A stretch of DNA of 8,015 nucleotides from NCBI GenBank assembly GCA_964423545.1, contig CAYRFV010000260.1, positions 1 through 8,015 on the forward strand, written 5' to 3'. Every line of letters begins with the position of its first letter. Position 1 is the first letter of the stretch. Origin of the DNA: JALOOE01 sp964423545 (GTDB taxonomy: Bacteria; Chloroflexota; Anaerolineae; CG2-30-64-16). The notes below the pieces were generated by a model. The model was given only the letters and a program-made list of their open reading frames with translations, was not told where the DNA came from and did no database searches. Shown here piece by piece: positions 1-5,727 of the stretch. The position numbers were made by a program, and so were the translations under genes.

Positions 1-305
1 TTGCCCTTGAGGACCGAACGGAGGAACAACTCGAAGGCGCGCGCCACATGCGCCGCGGCCGGCTCCGGTCGCCGTGCCTCATCCGCGACCAGTTGGCGAA
101 ACTCGTCATCCGGAATGGCATCCAGGATGCCCCGATTGACGGACCGGGGCTTTGGGAAATGCCCGCCGTTGGGTGGCCGTGCCTGGGCCAGCTTCGCCAC
201 AAAGCGATCCAGTGCGGCATAGGTTCCGATCACGCCATAGAGGTGGCGCCCCGTCGCTACGCCCAGACGGCTCCGCAAGGCCTCGACAATCTCCGTATCC
301 TTCAT
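1..305 (-). CDS. N-terminal part of an unrecognised protein, third gene of the minus-strand operon
   Basis: This is the first 101 codons of a gene that continues beyond the left edge. It begins MKDTEIVEALRSRLG. The ATG at 305-303 overlaps the TGA of the upstream gene (302-304) in an ATGA arrangement, so translational coupling is very likely and this start is secure. The visible part is rich in charged residues and looks helical, with no signal peptide, membrane segment, Walker motif or other catalytic signature. I do not recognise the family. It has no BrxC- or DndB-like feature I can point to. Because it is coupled to the RadC/BrxA-like gene, it probably belongs to the same complex or pathway; that is inference from layout only. 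A large ATPase, methylase or phosphatase could follow outside the window. Confidence 0.72.
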   Translation of the reverse strand, partial: MKDTEIVEALRSRLGVATGRHLYGVIGTYAALDRFVAKLAQARPPNGGHFPKPRSVNRGILDAIPDDEFRQLVADEARRPEPAAAHVARAFELFLRSVLKG

Positions 306-1474
306 GCGTTGCCGTCCTCTCTGACAAGGGCCCGGACCGTCTCAGCCAGACCGCCCTTTGTGGTGAATTGCCGGAAGGCGTCGATCTGGGACACTTTGCT
401 GAGAATGCCCATATTGCGCAGATCGTACAGTGCCGGAACGATACGCTCCGGGTTCCAAAGCAGGGCTCGAATTGCCGCGTTTGTCTCGACTTTGCCGATG
501 TCGTACATGCCCGGCTCGGTGAACTCGCTGTGCAGGATGAAGGCAAAGGAGGCCACTGCGATCTCGCGCAGCCCGAAAGTGACTGACTGCCGGTTCGCCC
601 TGGCAAGGCCCGCGGCCGCCCATGCCTGCACGATCGCCTGAGAGCAGTCTTTTACGCTCTTGGCGTCTGGGAATCGCTGGTTGAGGTAGTCGCGGAGCAG
701 CGCCCGGTCCAGCATGCCGCTGGAGCGTGCGGGCAAGAGTACTTCCTCGGCGACATCGAGCATCAGCGGTTCAGCCTTGCAGAAGCGGTAGAAACAGACA
801 TCGCGCAGTTGCTGGCGACCGGCGTAGCGCCGCGCAAATGCCCGCATCGGCCAATCCGCATAGCCATCCGGGAACATCCGCCTGATGATGTAATTGCTGT
901 AGCGGTGACGCGTTTCCTCAGCGCTGAAGTGGAGGTTTGTGCGTAGAAAACGCCCGATCTCCTCCAGCGATTCAGTATCTGGCAGTTGCGGGAGCTGCTC
1001 CACCGCCTCTTCGAGGACGGCTTTGCCAATGAGCCCCGTGCGCGGTCGCTGGATCACCTCTCGCCGTTCTGACGGCTTCCTGACTTCTTCCGGCGGCATA
1101 GCAGGGGTCTCGGCCTCCTCGATGTCGAACAGCGGCGGCTGCGTAACAATGACGGTTTCCTCCGTAGATAGTGCGCCCAACTCAGGTTGAGCGTGCACCC
1201 GGATCCAGTCAACCGCCTTGAGCAGCGCCGCGGTCGGGAGCTTGATGCCATCGACGCGACACAGCTCCTCCGCACTGGCGGACAGCACGCTCGAGAGGCT
1301 GCCGAAGCGCGCGATCAATTGCTCCGCCAGGGTCCGGACATCCCGCCGCGGGATCGCGTAGGTGAGCAGGAGCTCCAGGGTGGCCTCGTCGGAGCGCGAG
1401 CCATCCGCGGCGGTCATGAAGCGCTCGCGGAGTCGGTGGCGGTGGCCGGTAGCGTCGGAGTTAGTCAAGGTCAA
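302..1474 (-). CDS. RadC N-terminal-domain protein fused to a BrxA-like helical region
   Basis: 390 residues, cytoplasmic, no membrane segments. Residues about 10-90 match the helical N-terminal domain of RadC (UPF0758): HRHRLRERF at 11-19, ELLLTYAIPRRD at 34-45, then FGSLSSVLSASAEEL and VDGIKLPTAALLKA, a helix-hairpin-helix-like unit. The JAB/MPN metallopeptidase domain that completes RadC, with its HxH...D signature, is absent. Residues 91-165 are an acidic, Pro-rich linker. Residues about 165-390 are helical, with CFYRFCKAEPLMLD (227-240) and a C-terminal winged-helix-like stretch (ALYDLRNMGILSK). The last part vaguely resembles DUF1819/BrxA of BREX phage defence; this is inference from pattern, not an alignment. 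An in-frame TAG lies three codons upstream, so the start must be TTG at 1474, or TTG at 1468, which is better spaced (8 nt) from the AGAGGA ribosome site. The gene overlaps the genes on both sides. Confidence 0.8.
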   Translation of the reverse strand: MTLTNSDATGHRHRLRERFMTAADGSRSDEATLELLLTYAIPRRDVRTLAEQLIARFGSLSSVLSASAEELCRVDGIKLPTAALLKAVDWIRVHAQPELGALSTEETVIVTQPPLFDIEEAETPAMPPEEVRKPSERREVIQRPRTGLIGKAVLEEAVEQLPQLPDTESLEEIGRFLRTNLHFSAEETRHRYSNYIIRRMFPDGYADWPMRAFARRYAGRQQLRDVCFYRFCKAEPLMLDVAEEVLLPARSSGMLDRALLRDYLNQRFPDAKSVKDCSQAIVQAWAAAGLARANRQSVTFGLREIAVASFAFILHSEFTEPGMYDIGKVETNAAIRALLWNPERIVPALYDLRNMGILSKVSQIDAFRQFTTKGGLAETVRALVREDGNA

Positions 1475-1640
1475 GATCCTCTATTCGCCAGTCAGTTTGA
1501 CGAGGACCAGCCTGTTTCAACACCCAGCCAGCCTGCGTGCTATCCAGGGCCTGCGCACCGTACTTGAGGATATCGGTGGCCAGGCTGGCCAGGATGCCAG
1601 CTGTCAGCGCAACGGGTGTGAACGGTTCAGGAATGGCCAC
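1461..1640 (-). CDS. Small 59-residue protein with a hydrophobic N-terminal half, first gene of the operon
   Basis: A GTG start at 1640-1638 follows a near-perfect ribosome site, AAGGAG, six bases upstream. The protein begins MAIPEPFTPVALTAGILASL and ends ...DWRIEDLDLD. Residues about 9-25 are hydrophobic and may form one short membrane or amphipathic helix; an Asp at 23 makes this a weak segment. The second half is polar. The TAA at 1463-1461 lies inside the following gene, a 14-nt overlap, and the ribosome site of that gene is within this ORF. A longer reading upstream to an ATG at 1682 adds basic residues and lacks this ribosome site, so I prefer GTG. Its N-terminus resembles leaders I associate with large NACHT or effector-type proteins, so it could be a truncated remnant; that is memory-based and weak. 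Function unknown. Confidence 0.55.
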   Translation of the reverse strand: MAIPEPFTPVALTAGILASLATDILKYGAQALDSTQAGWVLKQAGPRQTDWRIEDLDLD

Positions 1641-1864
1641 AGATGTCTCCTTCGTAGGAGTTCGGCGACGGCTGACCGGCAACGCGAACTGCTCATCAAA
1701 AGAGATGAAGCCACGACCCCCAAGCGAGGGGATCGCGGCCTCATTTGTTCAACCCGAAGAACAGTGCTGAATTGATGGCAGCGACGCCCCAGTGCTGGGA
1801 CCGACGAGATACGAACGCAAAGACGAGTATGGCACACTGATCGGACACTGTTTCGACGGTAGCA

Positions 1865-1894
1865 ATTATACCCGACTTATGCGATTCTCTGCAA
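1865..1894 (-). promoter_or_regulatory. Candidate sigma-70 promoter for the minus-strand operon
   Basis: On the minus strand a perfect TATAAT (plus 1865-1870) stands 18 bp downstream of TTGCAG (plus 1889-1894). Transcription would start near 1858, giving a leader of about 218 nt before the GTG at 1640. It is the only consensus-quality -10 I found by eye upstream of the operon. The -35 is weak and the spacing slightly long. Confidence 0.45.
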
Positions 1895-1933
1895 CTCGGT
1901 TTGCGCACGAAAGCACTTCGCTCGGCAGCCTGG

Positions 1934-1950
1934 TCCAATCTGACATTGGA
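1934..1950. promoter_or_regulatory. Inverted repeat upstream of the operon promoter, possible operator
   Basis: TCCAAT, five bases, then ATTGGA form a perfect 6-bp inverted repeat. It sits about 40 bp upstream of the candidate -35 of the minus-strand operon, where an activator could bind. No regulator gene is nearby, and a 6-bp repeat can arise by chance. Confidence 0.2.
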
Positions 1951-2132
1951 TCCGGCGCCATTGGGCCGCGGGGGCTGTGTGAGGCCGTTCGATTGGCCAA
2001 CGCTTCCTACAGCGGACACGACGGTGCCCTGTTGCTTTTGCGGATGCCATCGGTCCGAAGGCTGTCACTGCCTTCATCAGCGAGGCGAGCGCGAGTTCGC
2101 TCAGGGGTGAAAAAGTCAGAGGTCGCCAAACC

Positions 2133-2169
2133 AAAAACCGACCCACTTACTCGCGATAAGGGGGTCGGT
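2133..2169 (-). terminator. Intrinsic terminator of tRNA-Lys
   Basis: On the minus strand, ACCGACCCCCTTA (2169-2157) and TAAGTGGGTCGGT (2149-2137) form a 13-bp stem with one C/T mismatch around a 7-base loop. TTTTTGGTTTGG follows. It begins 12 nt after the tRNA 3' end. The opposite strand has no T-run, so it acts in one direction. It also insulates the minus-strand operon from tRNA transcription. Confidence 0.9.
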
Positions 2170-2181
2170 CGAGGCCGAAAA

Positions 2182-2254
2182 TGAGTCGCCAGGGACTCGA
2201 ACCCTGAACCCTCTGATTAAGAGTCAGATGCTCTGCCAGTTGAGCTAGCGACCC
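2182..2254 (-). tRNA. tRNA-Lys (anticodon CUU)
   Basis: A complete 73-nt cloverleaf can be folded by hand. The acceptor GGGTCGC pairs with GCGACTC (one G-U), with discriminator A. The D stem is GCTC/GAGC. The anticodon stem TCTGA/TCAGA encloses the loop CTCTTAA, giving anticodon CUU, which reads AAG lysine codons. A 5-base variable loop and a T arm CAGGG-TTCGAGT-CCCTG follow. CCA is not encoded; TTTT follows directly. The gene has its own promoter and terminator. Its 3' end faces the accessory-looking region on the left, and tRNA 3' ends are common integration targets. Confidence 0.97.
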
Positions 2255-2268
2255 ATATGACGCAACGC

Positions 2269-2289
2269 GCCGGCGAAGCAACTGCCGGC
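2269..2289 (-). other. Hairpin at the 5' end of the pre-tRNA-Lys leader
   Basis: GCCGGC, nine bases, GCCGGC form a 6-bp GC hairpin. It occupies nearly all of the leader between the inferred transcription start (about 2290) and the mature tRNA 5' end. It could stabilise the precursor or affect 5' trimming; that role is inferred only. Confidence 0.4.
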
Positions 2290-2296
2290 GATCCTC

Positions 2297-2324
2297 ATTC
2301 TATTCAGAATGCCGGTTTGGTCAA
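2297..2324 (-). promoter_or_regulatory. Promoter of tRNA-Lys
   Basis: On the minus strand TTGACC (plus 2319-2324) and TAGAAT (plus 2297-2302) are separated by 16 bp, each matching the sigma-70 consensus at five of six positions. The inferred start near 2290 leaves a leader of about 36 nt before the mature tRNA. Confidence 0.75.
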
Positions 2325-2366
2325 GTTCCGATGGGCGTGATGGTTCACCGGGGACTTGCGCCCGCT

Positions 2367-2395
2367 TTGCGCCGAACGCCTCTGCCTGCTACAAT
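2367..2395 (+). promoter_or_regulatory. Extended -10 promoter of the chromate-transporter operon
   Basis: TACAAT (2390-2395) is preceded by TGC, giving an extended -10. TTGCGC lies 17 bp upstream (2367-2372) as a poor -35. The inferred start near 2402 gives a leader of about 27 nt to the ATG at 2429. It is divergent from the tRNA promoter. Confidence 0.5.
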
Positions 2396-2428
2396 CGGGG
2401 CCGCACGCACTCTGCTCGGAGCGAATCC

Positions 2429-3070
2429 ATGACGACTGCCACCGGCGCGCCGGCCCCGCGACTGCTGGATATCCTGCTCACCTGGCTCAGTATCGGCATC
2501 CAATCGTTCGGCGGCGGCTCGACCACCCTCTATCTGATGCGCCAGGCCTGCCTCGCGCGCGGCTGGCTGACCGATGCCGAATTCGCCAAGAACTGGGCGC
2601 TGGTTCAGATTTCGCCCGGCATCAATCTCGTCAAGATCACGGCCGTCATCGGCTACCAGCTCAGAGGCTGGCCCGGTCTGCTCGCCGCGATCGCGGGCCT
2701 GCTGCTGCCGAGCGCCACGATCACCGTGCTGATGACAGCCGCGTTCACGGCCATACGGGAGTGGCCGTTCGTCAAGGCGGCGATGCGCGGGGTGATTCCC
2801 GCCACGATCGGGATCAGCGTTGGGCTGGGCATCCAGATGGCGCAGGCCCCGCTGCGCCATGCGCGGCGCATCGGCCGCGTCAGCGTGGCCGCGCACCTGG
2901 CGCTGCTCGCCGGTTCCGCGCTCCTGCTTGTGGTGGCGCACGCCTCACCGGTGGTCGTGCTCGCCGCGGCAGGCGCGACCGGGGTGCTGCTGTTGGGCGA
3001 CATCCCCGCCGCGCTCCGCCGGTTTGCCGGCCGCTCCCAGCCCACGCCGAGCCGGCCCGACGGTCGATAG
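2429..3070 (+). CDS. chrA: Chromate transporter family protein, first half (short-chain CHR)
   Basis: 213 residues forming one CHR domain (PF02417 type), an inner-membrane protein with about five or six hydrophobic segments. The family exports chromate, or in many members an unidentified anion. The signature region near the N-terminus reads SFGGGSTTLYLMRQ (26-39), where the family norm is FGGPxxH. QISPGINLV (60-68) matches the second conserved loop, and GYQLRGWPG follows (75-83). The start is ATG at 2429, with GGAG seven bases upstream; reading further upstream gives non-conserved residues and crosses the promoter. Only 3 nt separate its TAG from the next gene, which encodes the other half. 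Short-chain CHR proteins normally act as such pairs. The Gly for Pro and missing His make chromate specificity uncertain. Confidence 0.88.
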   Translation: MTTATGAPAPRLLDILLTWLSIGIQSFGGGSTTLYLMRQACLARGWLTDAEFAKNWALVQISPGINLVKITAVIGYQLRGWPGLLAAIAGLLLPSATITVLMTAAFTAIREWPFVKAAMRGVIPATIGISVGLGIQMAQAPLRHARRIGRVSVAAHLALLAGSALLLVVAHASPVVVLAAAGATGVLLLGDIPAALRRFAGRSQPTPSRPDGR

Positions 3071-3073
3071 CCA

Positions 3074-3601
3074 ATGACGCCGATCAACCTCCTGCTCTAC
3101 TTCTGGTTGTTCCTCAAGGCGTCCCTGCTGTCGACCGGCGGACTGGGCAACTTGCCATTTCTGCACCAGGATCTGATAGCTCTCGGCTGGGCCGCTGAGG
3201 CGGACTTTCTCGTCGCGATCGCTGTGGGCCAGGTCAGCCCCGGGCCAAACGGCCTGTGGACGATCAGCCTGGGCTATCTCACCTACGGGTGGCTGGGCGC
3301 AGGACTGGCGCTGATCGCGATCACACTGCCGACGCTCCTGGCGCTCGTGATCGTCGCGCTGCACCGCCGGGTCGAGACCCATCCGCTCGTCCAGCGCTTC
3401 ACGCTCGGCATCACGCTCGGCGTGATCGGGTTGACGCTCGGAGTCGCGTGGACGTTGTTTGGCACGACGGTGTCCGACTGGCGCGGGGTGGCGATCACGC
3501 TCGGCGCCCTGGTGTTGGCGCTCACCCGTCGCGTTCCGGTCGTGCTGGTGCTGGCGCTGGCGGCGCTCGCGGGCTGGTTGCTCTACGGCGCGCCGGTGTG
3601 A
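3074..3601 (+). CDS. chrA: Chromate transporter family protein, second half (short-chain CHR)
   Basis: 175 residues and strongly hydrophobic, with about five or six membrane segments. The CHR signature appears as STGGLGNLPFLHQDL (20-34), with the GGxxxxP core typical of C-terminal CHR domains, and VGQVSPGPNG (51-60), close to the family's GQxxPGP loop. The start ATG follows the stop of the first half by 3 nt without a clear ribosome site, which suggests translational coupling and equal dosage. Together the two proteins equal the length of a long-chain ChrA, so they probably form an antiparallel heterodimer. The substrate is assumed from family and could be another oxyanion. The promoter of the next gene overlaps the end of this one. 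Confidence 0.9.
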   Translation: MTPINLLLYFWLFLKASLLSTGGLGNLPFLHQDLIALGWAAEADFLVAIAVGQVSPGPNGLWTISLGYLTYGWLGAGLALIAITLPTLLALVIVALHRRVETHPLVQRFTLGITLGVIGLTLGVAWTLFGTTVSDWRGVAITLGALVLALTRRVPVVLVLALAALAGWLLYGAPV

Positions 3602-3607
3602 TATACT
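3578..3607 (+). promoter_or_regulatory. Extended -10 promoter of the corrinoid protein gene
   Basis: TATACT (3602-3607) preceded by TGA makes an extended -10, and TTGCTC lies 18 bp upstream (3578-3583). The inferred start near 3614 gives a leader of about 150 nt before the GTG at 3767. I looked for a cobalamin riboswitch in that leader and found no B12-box-like sequence. The promoter overlaps the end of the transporter gene. Confidence 0.5.
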
Positions 3608-3766
3608 GATCGGGCGCGATGATCGGTGAACTTGTCGGCTATCCTGATTAAGGTCATGGACGAGCGCCAGTGAGAAGCGTAAAGTGAGTGCCGATAGTTC
3701 TCATGTTTCCTCTTGCGTCGGCCCGCAGCGGCGGACCCGACCAAACGACATCCACAGGAGGGCAGG

Positions 3767-4402
3767 GTGAGCCTAGAAGCCATCTACAACGCCGTACTCG
3801 ACGGCAATGCACCGGCGGCCAAGGCCGGCGTGGAGAAGGCGCTTGCTGAAGGGGTGGCGCCCGAAGTGATCCTCAAGGACGGCCTGATCGCAGCCATGGG
3901 CGAGGTCGGACGACTGTTCGAGGAGAACGAGTACTTCGTGCCGGAGATGCTGGTGTCGGCACGCGCGATGCAGAACGGCCTGGCGATCCTCAAGCCGTAC
4001 CTGGCCGAAAGCGGCGCGCAGCCGACCGGCAAGGTGATCATCGGCACCGTGAAGGGCGACCTGCACGACATCGGCAAGAACCTCGTCGCCATGATGTTGG
4101 AGGGCGCCGGGTTCGAGGTGGTCGACCTGGGCACCGATGTGACGCCCGAGAAGTTCGTCAAGGCGGCGCTCGAGCACAAACCGCAGGTGGTCGGCATGTC
4201 GGCGCTGCTGACGACAACTATGCCTTCGATGGGGGGCACTGTGAAGGCGCTGCAGGAAGCGGGTGTGCGCGATCAGGTCAAGGTCATGATCGGCGGCGCA
4301 CCGGTGACCGATGCCTTCGCCAAGCAGATCGGCGCCGACGGCTATGCGCCCGATGCGAGCTCAGCCGTTCGCATGGCCAAATCGCTGGCAGGCGTTGCGT
4401 AA
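3767..4402 (+). CDS. Corrinoid (B12-binding) protein of the methyltransferase type (MtaC/MtbC/MttC family)
   Basis: 211 residues, the usual length for stand-alone corrinoid proteins. Residues 1-85 are the helical cap domain (B12-binding 2). Residues 88-211 are the Rossmann-like cobalamin domain. The diagnostic motif GDLHDIGKN (97-105) carries the axial ligand His100 that binds cobalt in the base-off, His-on state. SAL (145-147) and the GG at 176-177 complete the nucleotide-tail pocket. Family members carry a methyl group from methanol, methylamines or methoxy compounds to tetrahydrofolate or another acceptor, working with substrate-specific methyltransferases. None is encoded here, so the substrate is unknown. 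The start is GTG at 3767 with a perfect AGGAGG five bases upstream; the upstream in-frame ATG at 3713 lacks this and adds an unrelated Arg-rich tail. The gene is single, with its own promoter. Confidence 0.93.
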   Translation: MSLEAIYNAVLDGNAPAAKAGVEKALAEGVAPEVILKDGLIAAMGEVGRLFEENEYFVPEMLVSARAMQNGLAILKPYLAESGAQPTGKVIIGTVKGDLHDIGKNLVAMMLEGAGFEVVDLGTDVTPEKFVKAALEHKPQVVGMSALLTTTMPSMGGTVKALQEAGVRDQVKVMIGGAPVTDAFAKQIGADGYAPDASSAVRMAKSLAGVA

Positions 4403-4422
4403 GGTTCGAAACGGTCCCGGAA

Positions 4423-4477
4423 GCCTGCGGCGCGGCGGGTGGGGTGCGACCGGGCGGGGCTTCTGGGGCCGCAGGGC
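4423..4477 (+). other. GC-rich stem enclosing a G-quadruplex motif
   Basis: CCTGCGGC (4424-4431) and GCCGCAGG (4468-4475) are perfect 8-bp complements. The loop between them holds GGG-T-GGGG-TGCGACC-GGG-C-GGGG (4437-4459), which meets the canonical four-tract G-quadruplex rule with loops of 1, 7 and 1. It would be in the RNA of the plus-strand transcript, after the corrinoid gene and before the terminator and aminotransferase. A regulatory role is inference. Confidence 0.5.
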
Positions 4478-4505
4478 ATGACAGATCATCTGCCATCTGG
4501 CAGCG

Positions 4506-4537
4506 AAGCCCGGTTCGCTCGGTGCGCCGGGCTTTTT
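4506..4537 (+). terminator. Intrinsic terminator between the corrinoid gene and the aminotransferase
   Basis: AAGCCCGG (4506-4513) and CCGGGCTT (4527-4534) form an 8-bp stem with a 13-base loop, followed at once by TTTTT ending at 4537. It lies about 100 nt after the corrinoid stop and only 20 nt before the aminotransferase ATG, with no convincing promoter between. It either ends the corrinoid transcript or acts as an attenuator for the next gene. Confidence 0.8.
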
Positions 4538-4556
4538 GTGTTGGCGGGAGGAGAGC

Positions 4557-5723
4557 ATGGCTTTTGCGGAACGCGTGGCTCGTCTGGCGCCTGAGGGCGC
4601 GTATCACATGCTTGCGCGGGCGCAGGCGCTCGAAGCGCAGGGGCGGCGCATCATTCATCTCGAAATCGGCCAGCCAGACGGACCAACCTTCGCCAACATC
4701 ACCGACGTTGGCGTCACCGCGCTGCAGCAGGGACGCACGCGCTATACGCCCTCGGCGGGGATCGGGCGTCTGCGCCAGGCGATTGCCGAACAGGCGAGCC
4801 GGCAGCGCGGCATCGCGATCGAAGCGGCGCAGGTGGTCGTCGGACCGGGCGCCAAGCCCGCGCTCTTCTTCCCTACCCTGGCGCTTGTCCAGCCGGGGGA
4901 CGAGGTCATCTATCCCGATCCCGGCTTCCCCACCTATGAAGCGATGATCCACGTGGCCGGCGGCGTCCCGGTGGCGACGCCGCTGCTGGAGGAGACCGAC
5001 TTCTCGTTCGACCTGGACGCGTTCGATGCTGCGCTGAGCCGCCGCACCCGGCTGGTGATCATCAACTCACCGGGGAATCCCACCGGCGGCGTGATGTCGC
5101 TGGCCGCGCTGGAACACATTGCCGAGGCCGCGCGGCGCCACAACTTCTGGGTGCTTTCCGACGAGATCTACTCCCGCCTGTCATACGAGGGTCAGGCAAC
5201 GCCAAGCATTGCCGCGCTGCCCGGCATGGCTGAGCGCACGATCATCTGCGACGGGTTCTCCAAGACGTACGCTATGACGGGGTGGCGGCTGGGCTACGGC
5301 ATCATGCCGGTGGCGCTGGCCGAACGCGTCGAGCTGCTGCTGACGCACTCGGTGGGCTGTACGGCCGATTTCACGCAGTGGGCGGGCGTGGAGGCGCTCA
5401 CCGGGCCGCAGGAACAGGTGGCCGCGGTGGTCGAGGAGTATCGGCGGCGTCGCGACCTTCTTGTGGACGGACTGAACGCGATCCCGGGCGTCCGCTGCCG
5501 GACGCCGCACGGCGCCTTCTACGTCTTCCCGAGCGTGAAGGCCTTCGGCAGAACCTCGACCTGGCTCGCGGACTATCTGCTGGAAGAGGCCAGCGTGGCG
5601 CTGCTGCCCGGCACGGCGTTTGGGCCGCGCGGCGAGGGGTATCTGCGCCTCTGTTTCGCCAATTCGCTCGACAACATTCGGGCTGCGCTGGCGCAGATGG
5701 CCGCTGCCCTGGCGAAACTGTAG
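4557..5723 (+). CDS. Class-I pyridoxal-phosphate aminotransferase (aspartate aminotransferase-like)
   Basis: 388 residues, the usual fold-type-I length, cytoplasmic, transferring an amino group between an amino acid and a 2-oxo acid. Seen motifs: LEIGQPD (35-41), GAKPAL (98-103) contacting the cofactor phosphate, YPDPGFPTYE (119-128), SPGNPTGG with Asn174, SDEIYS with Asp202 holding the pyridine nitrogen, and SKTYAMTGWRLGY with the Schiff-base Lys236 and Arg244. The C-terminal substrate-carboxylate Arg is in YLRLCFA (Arg364). The exact substrate cannot be read from sequence; aspartate, alanine or aromatic specificity all fit. The ATG at 4557 has GGAGG five bases upstream. The gene sits just after a terminator and 4 nt before the protease gene, so those two probably share a transcript, although a functional link is not evident. 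Confidence 0.95.
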   Translation: MAFAERVARLAPEGAYHMLARAQALEAQGRRIIHLEIGQPDGPTFANITDVGVTALQQGRTRYTPSAGIGRLRQAIAEQASRQRGIAIEAAQVVVGPGAKPALFFPTLALVQPGDEVIYPDPGFPTYEAMIHVAGGVPVATPLLEETDFSFDLDAFDAALSRRTRLVIINSPGNPTGGVMSLAALEHIAEAARRHNFWVLSDEIYSRLSYEGQATPSIAALPGMAERTIICDGFSKTYAMTGWRLGYGIMPVALAERVELLLTHSVGCTADFTQWAGVEALTGPQEQVAAVVEEYRRRRDLLVDGLNAIPGVRCRTPHGAFYVFPSVKAFGRTSTWLADYLLEEASVALLPGTAFGPRGEGYLRLCFANSLDNIRAALAQMAAALAKL

Positions 5724-5727
5724 CCGC

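Larger units (their letters stand above)
1641..2132. other. About 490-bp stretch without a convincing gene
   Basis: Open frames here on both strands lack a plausible ribosome site, recognisable domains or natural composition (for example the plus-strand frame from 1792 that runs into the tRNA gene). The stretch is clearly less GC-rich than the rest of the window. What can be supported is the leader and promoter of the minus-strand operon and the short inverted repeat. The rest may be a degraded remnant between the tRNA and the operon. Confidence 0.6.

Noticed and set aside
48..641. 197-codon plus-strand frame across the left operon
   Set aside because: No recognisable domain or ribosome site; the minus-strand genes beneath it have a RadC domain and coupled starts.
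1716..1736. CCCC-GGGG inverted repeat in the leader of the left operon as a terminator
   Set aside because: Only four or five pairs and no T-run on either strand.
1792..2184. 130-codon plus-strand frame in the gap left of the tRNA
   Set aside because: Runs through the tRNA terminator into the tRNA gene, has no convincing ribosome site and no protein-like pattern.
2356..3198. 280-codon plus-strand frame through the transporter genes
   Set aside because: Arg/Ala/Gly-rich off-frame reading of the first CHR gene; the CHR frame has the motifs and hydrophobicity.
3614..3766. Possible cobalamin riboswitch before the corrinoid protein gene
   Set aside because: The leader of about 150 nt shows no B12-box-like sequence, and such riboswitches usually control B12 synthesis or uptake, not corrinoid proteins.
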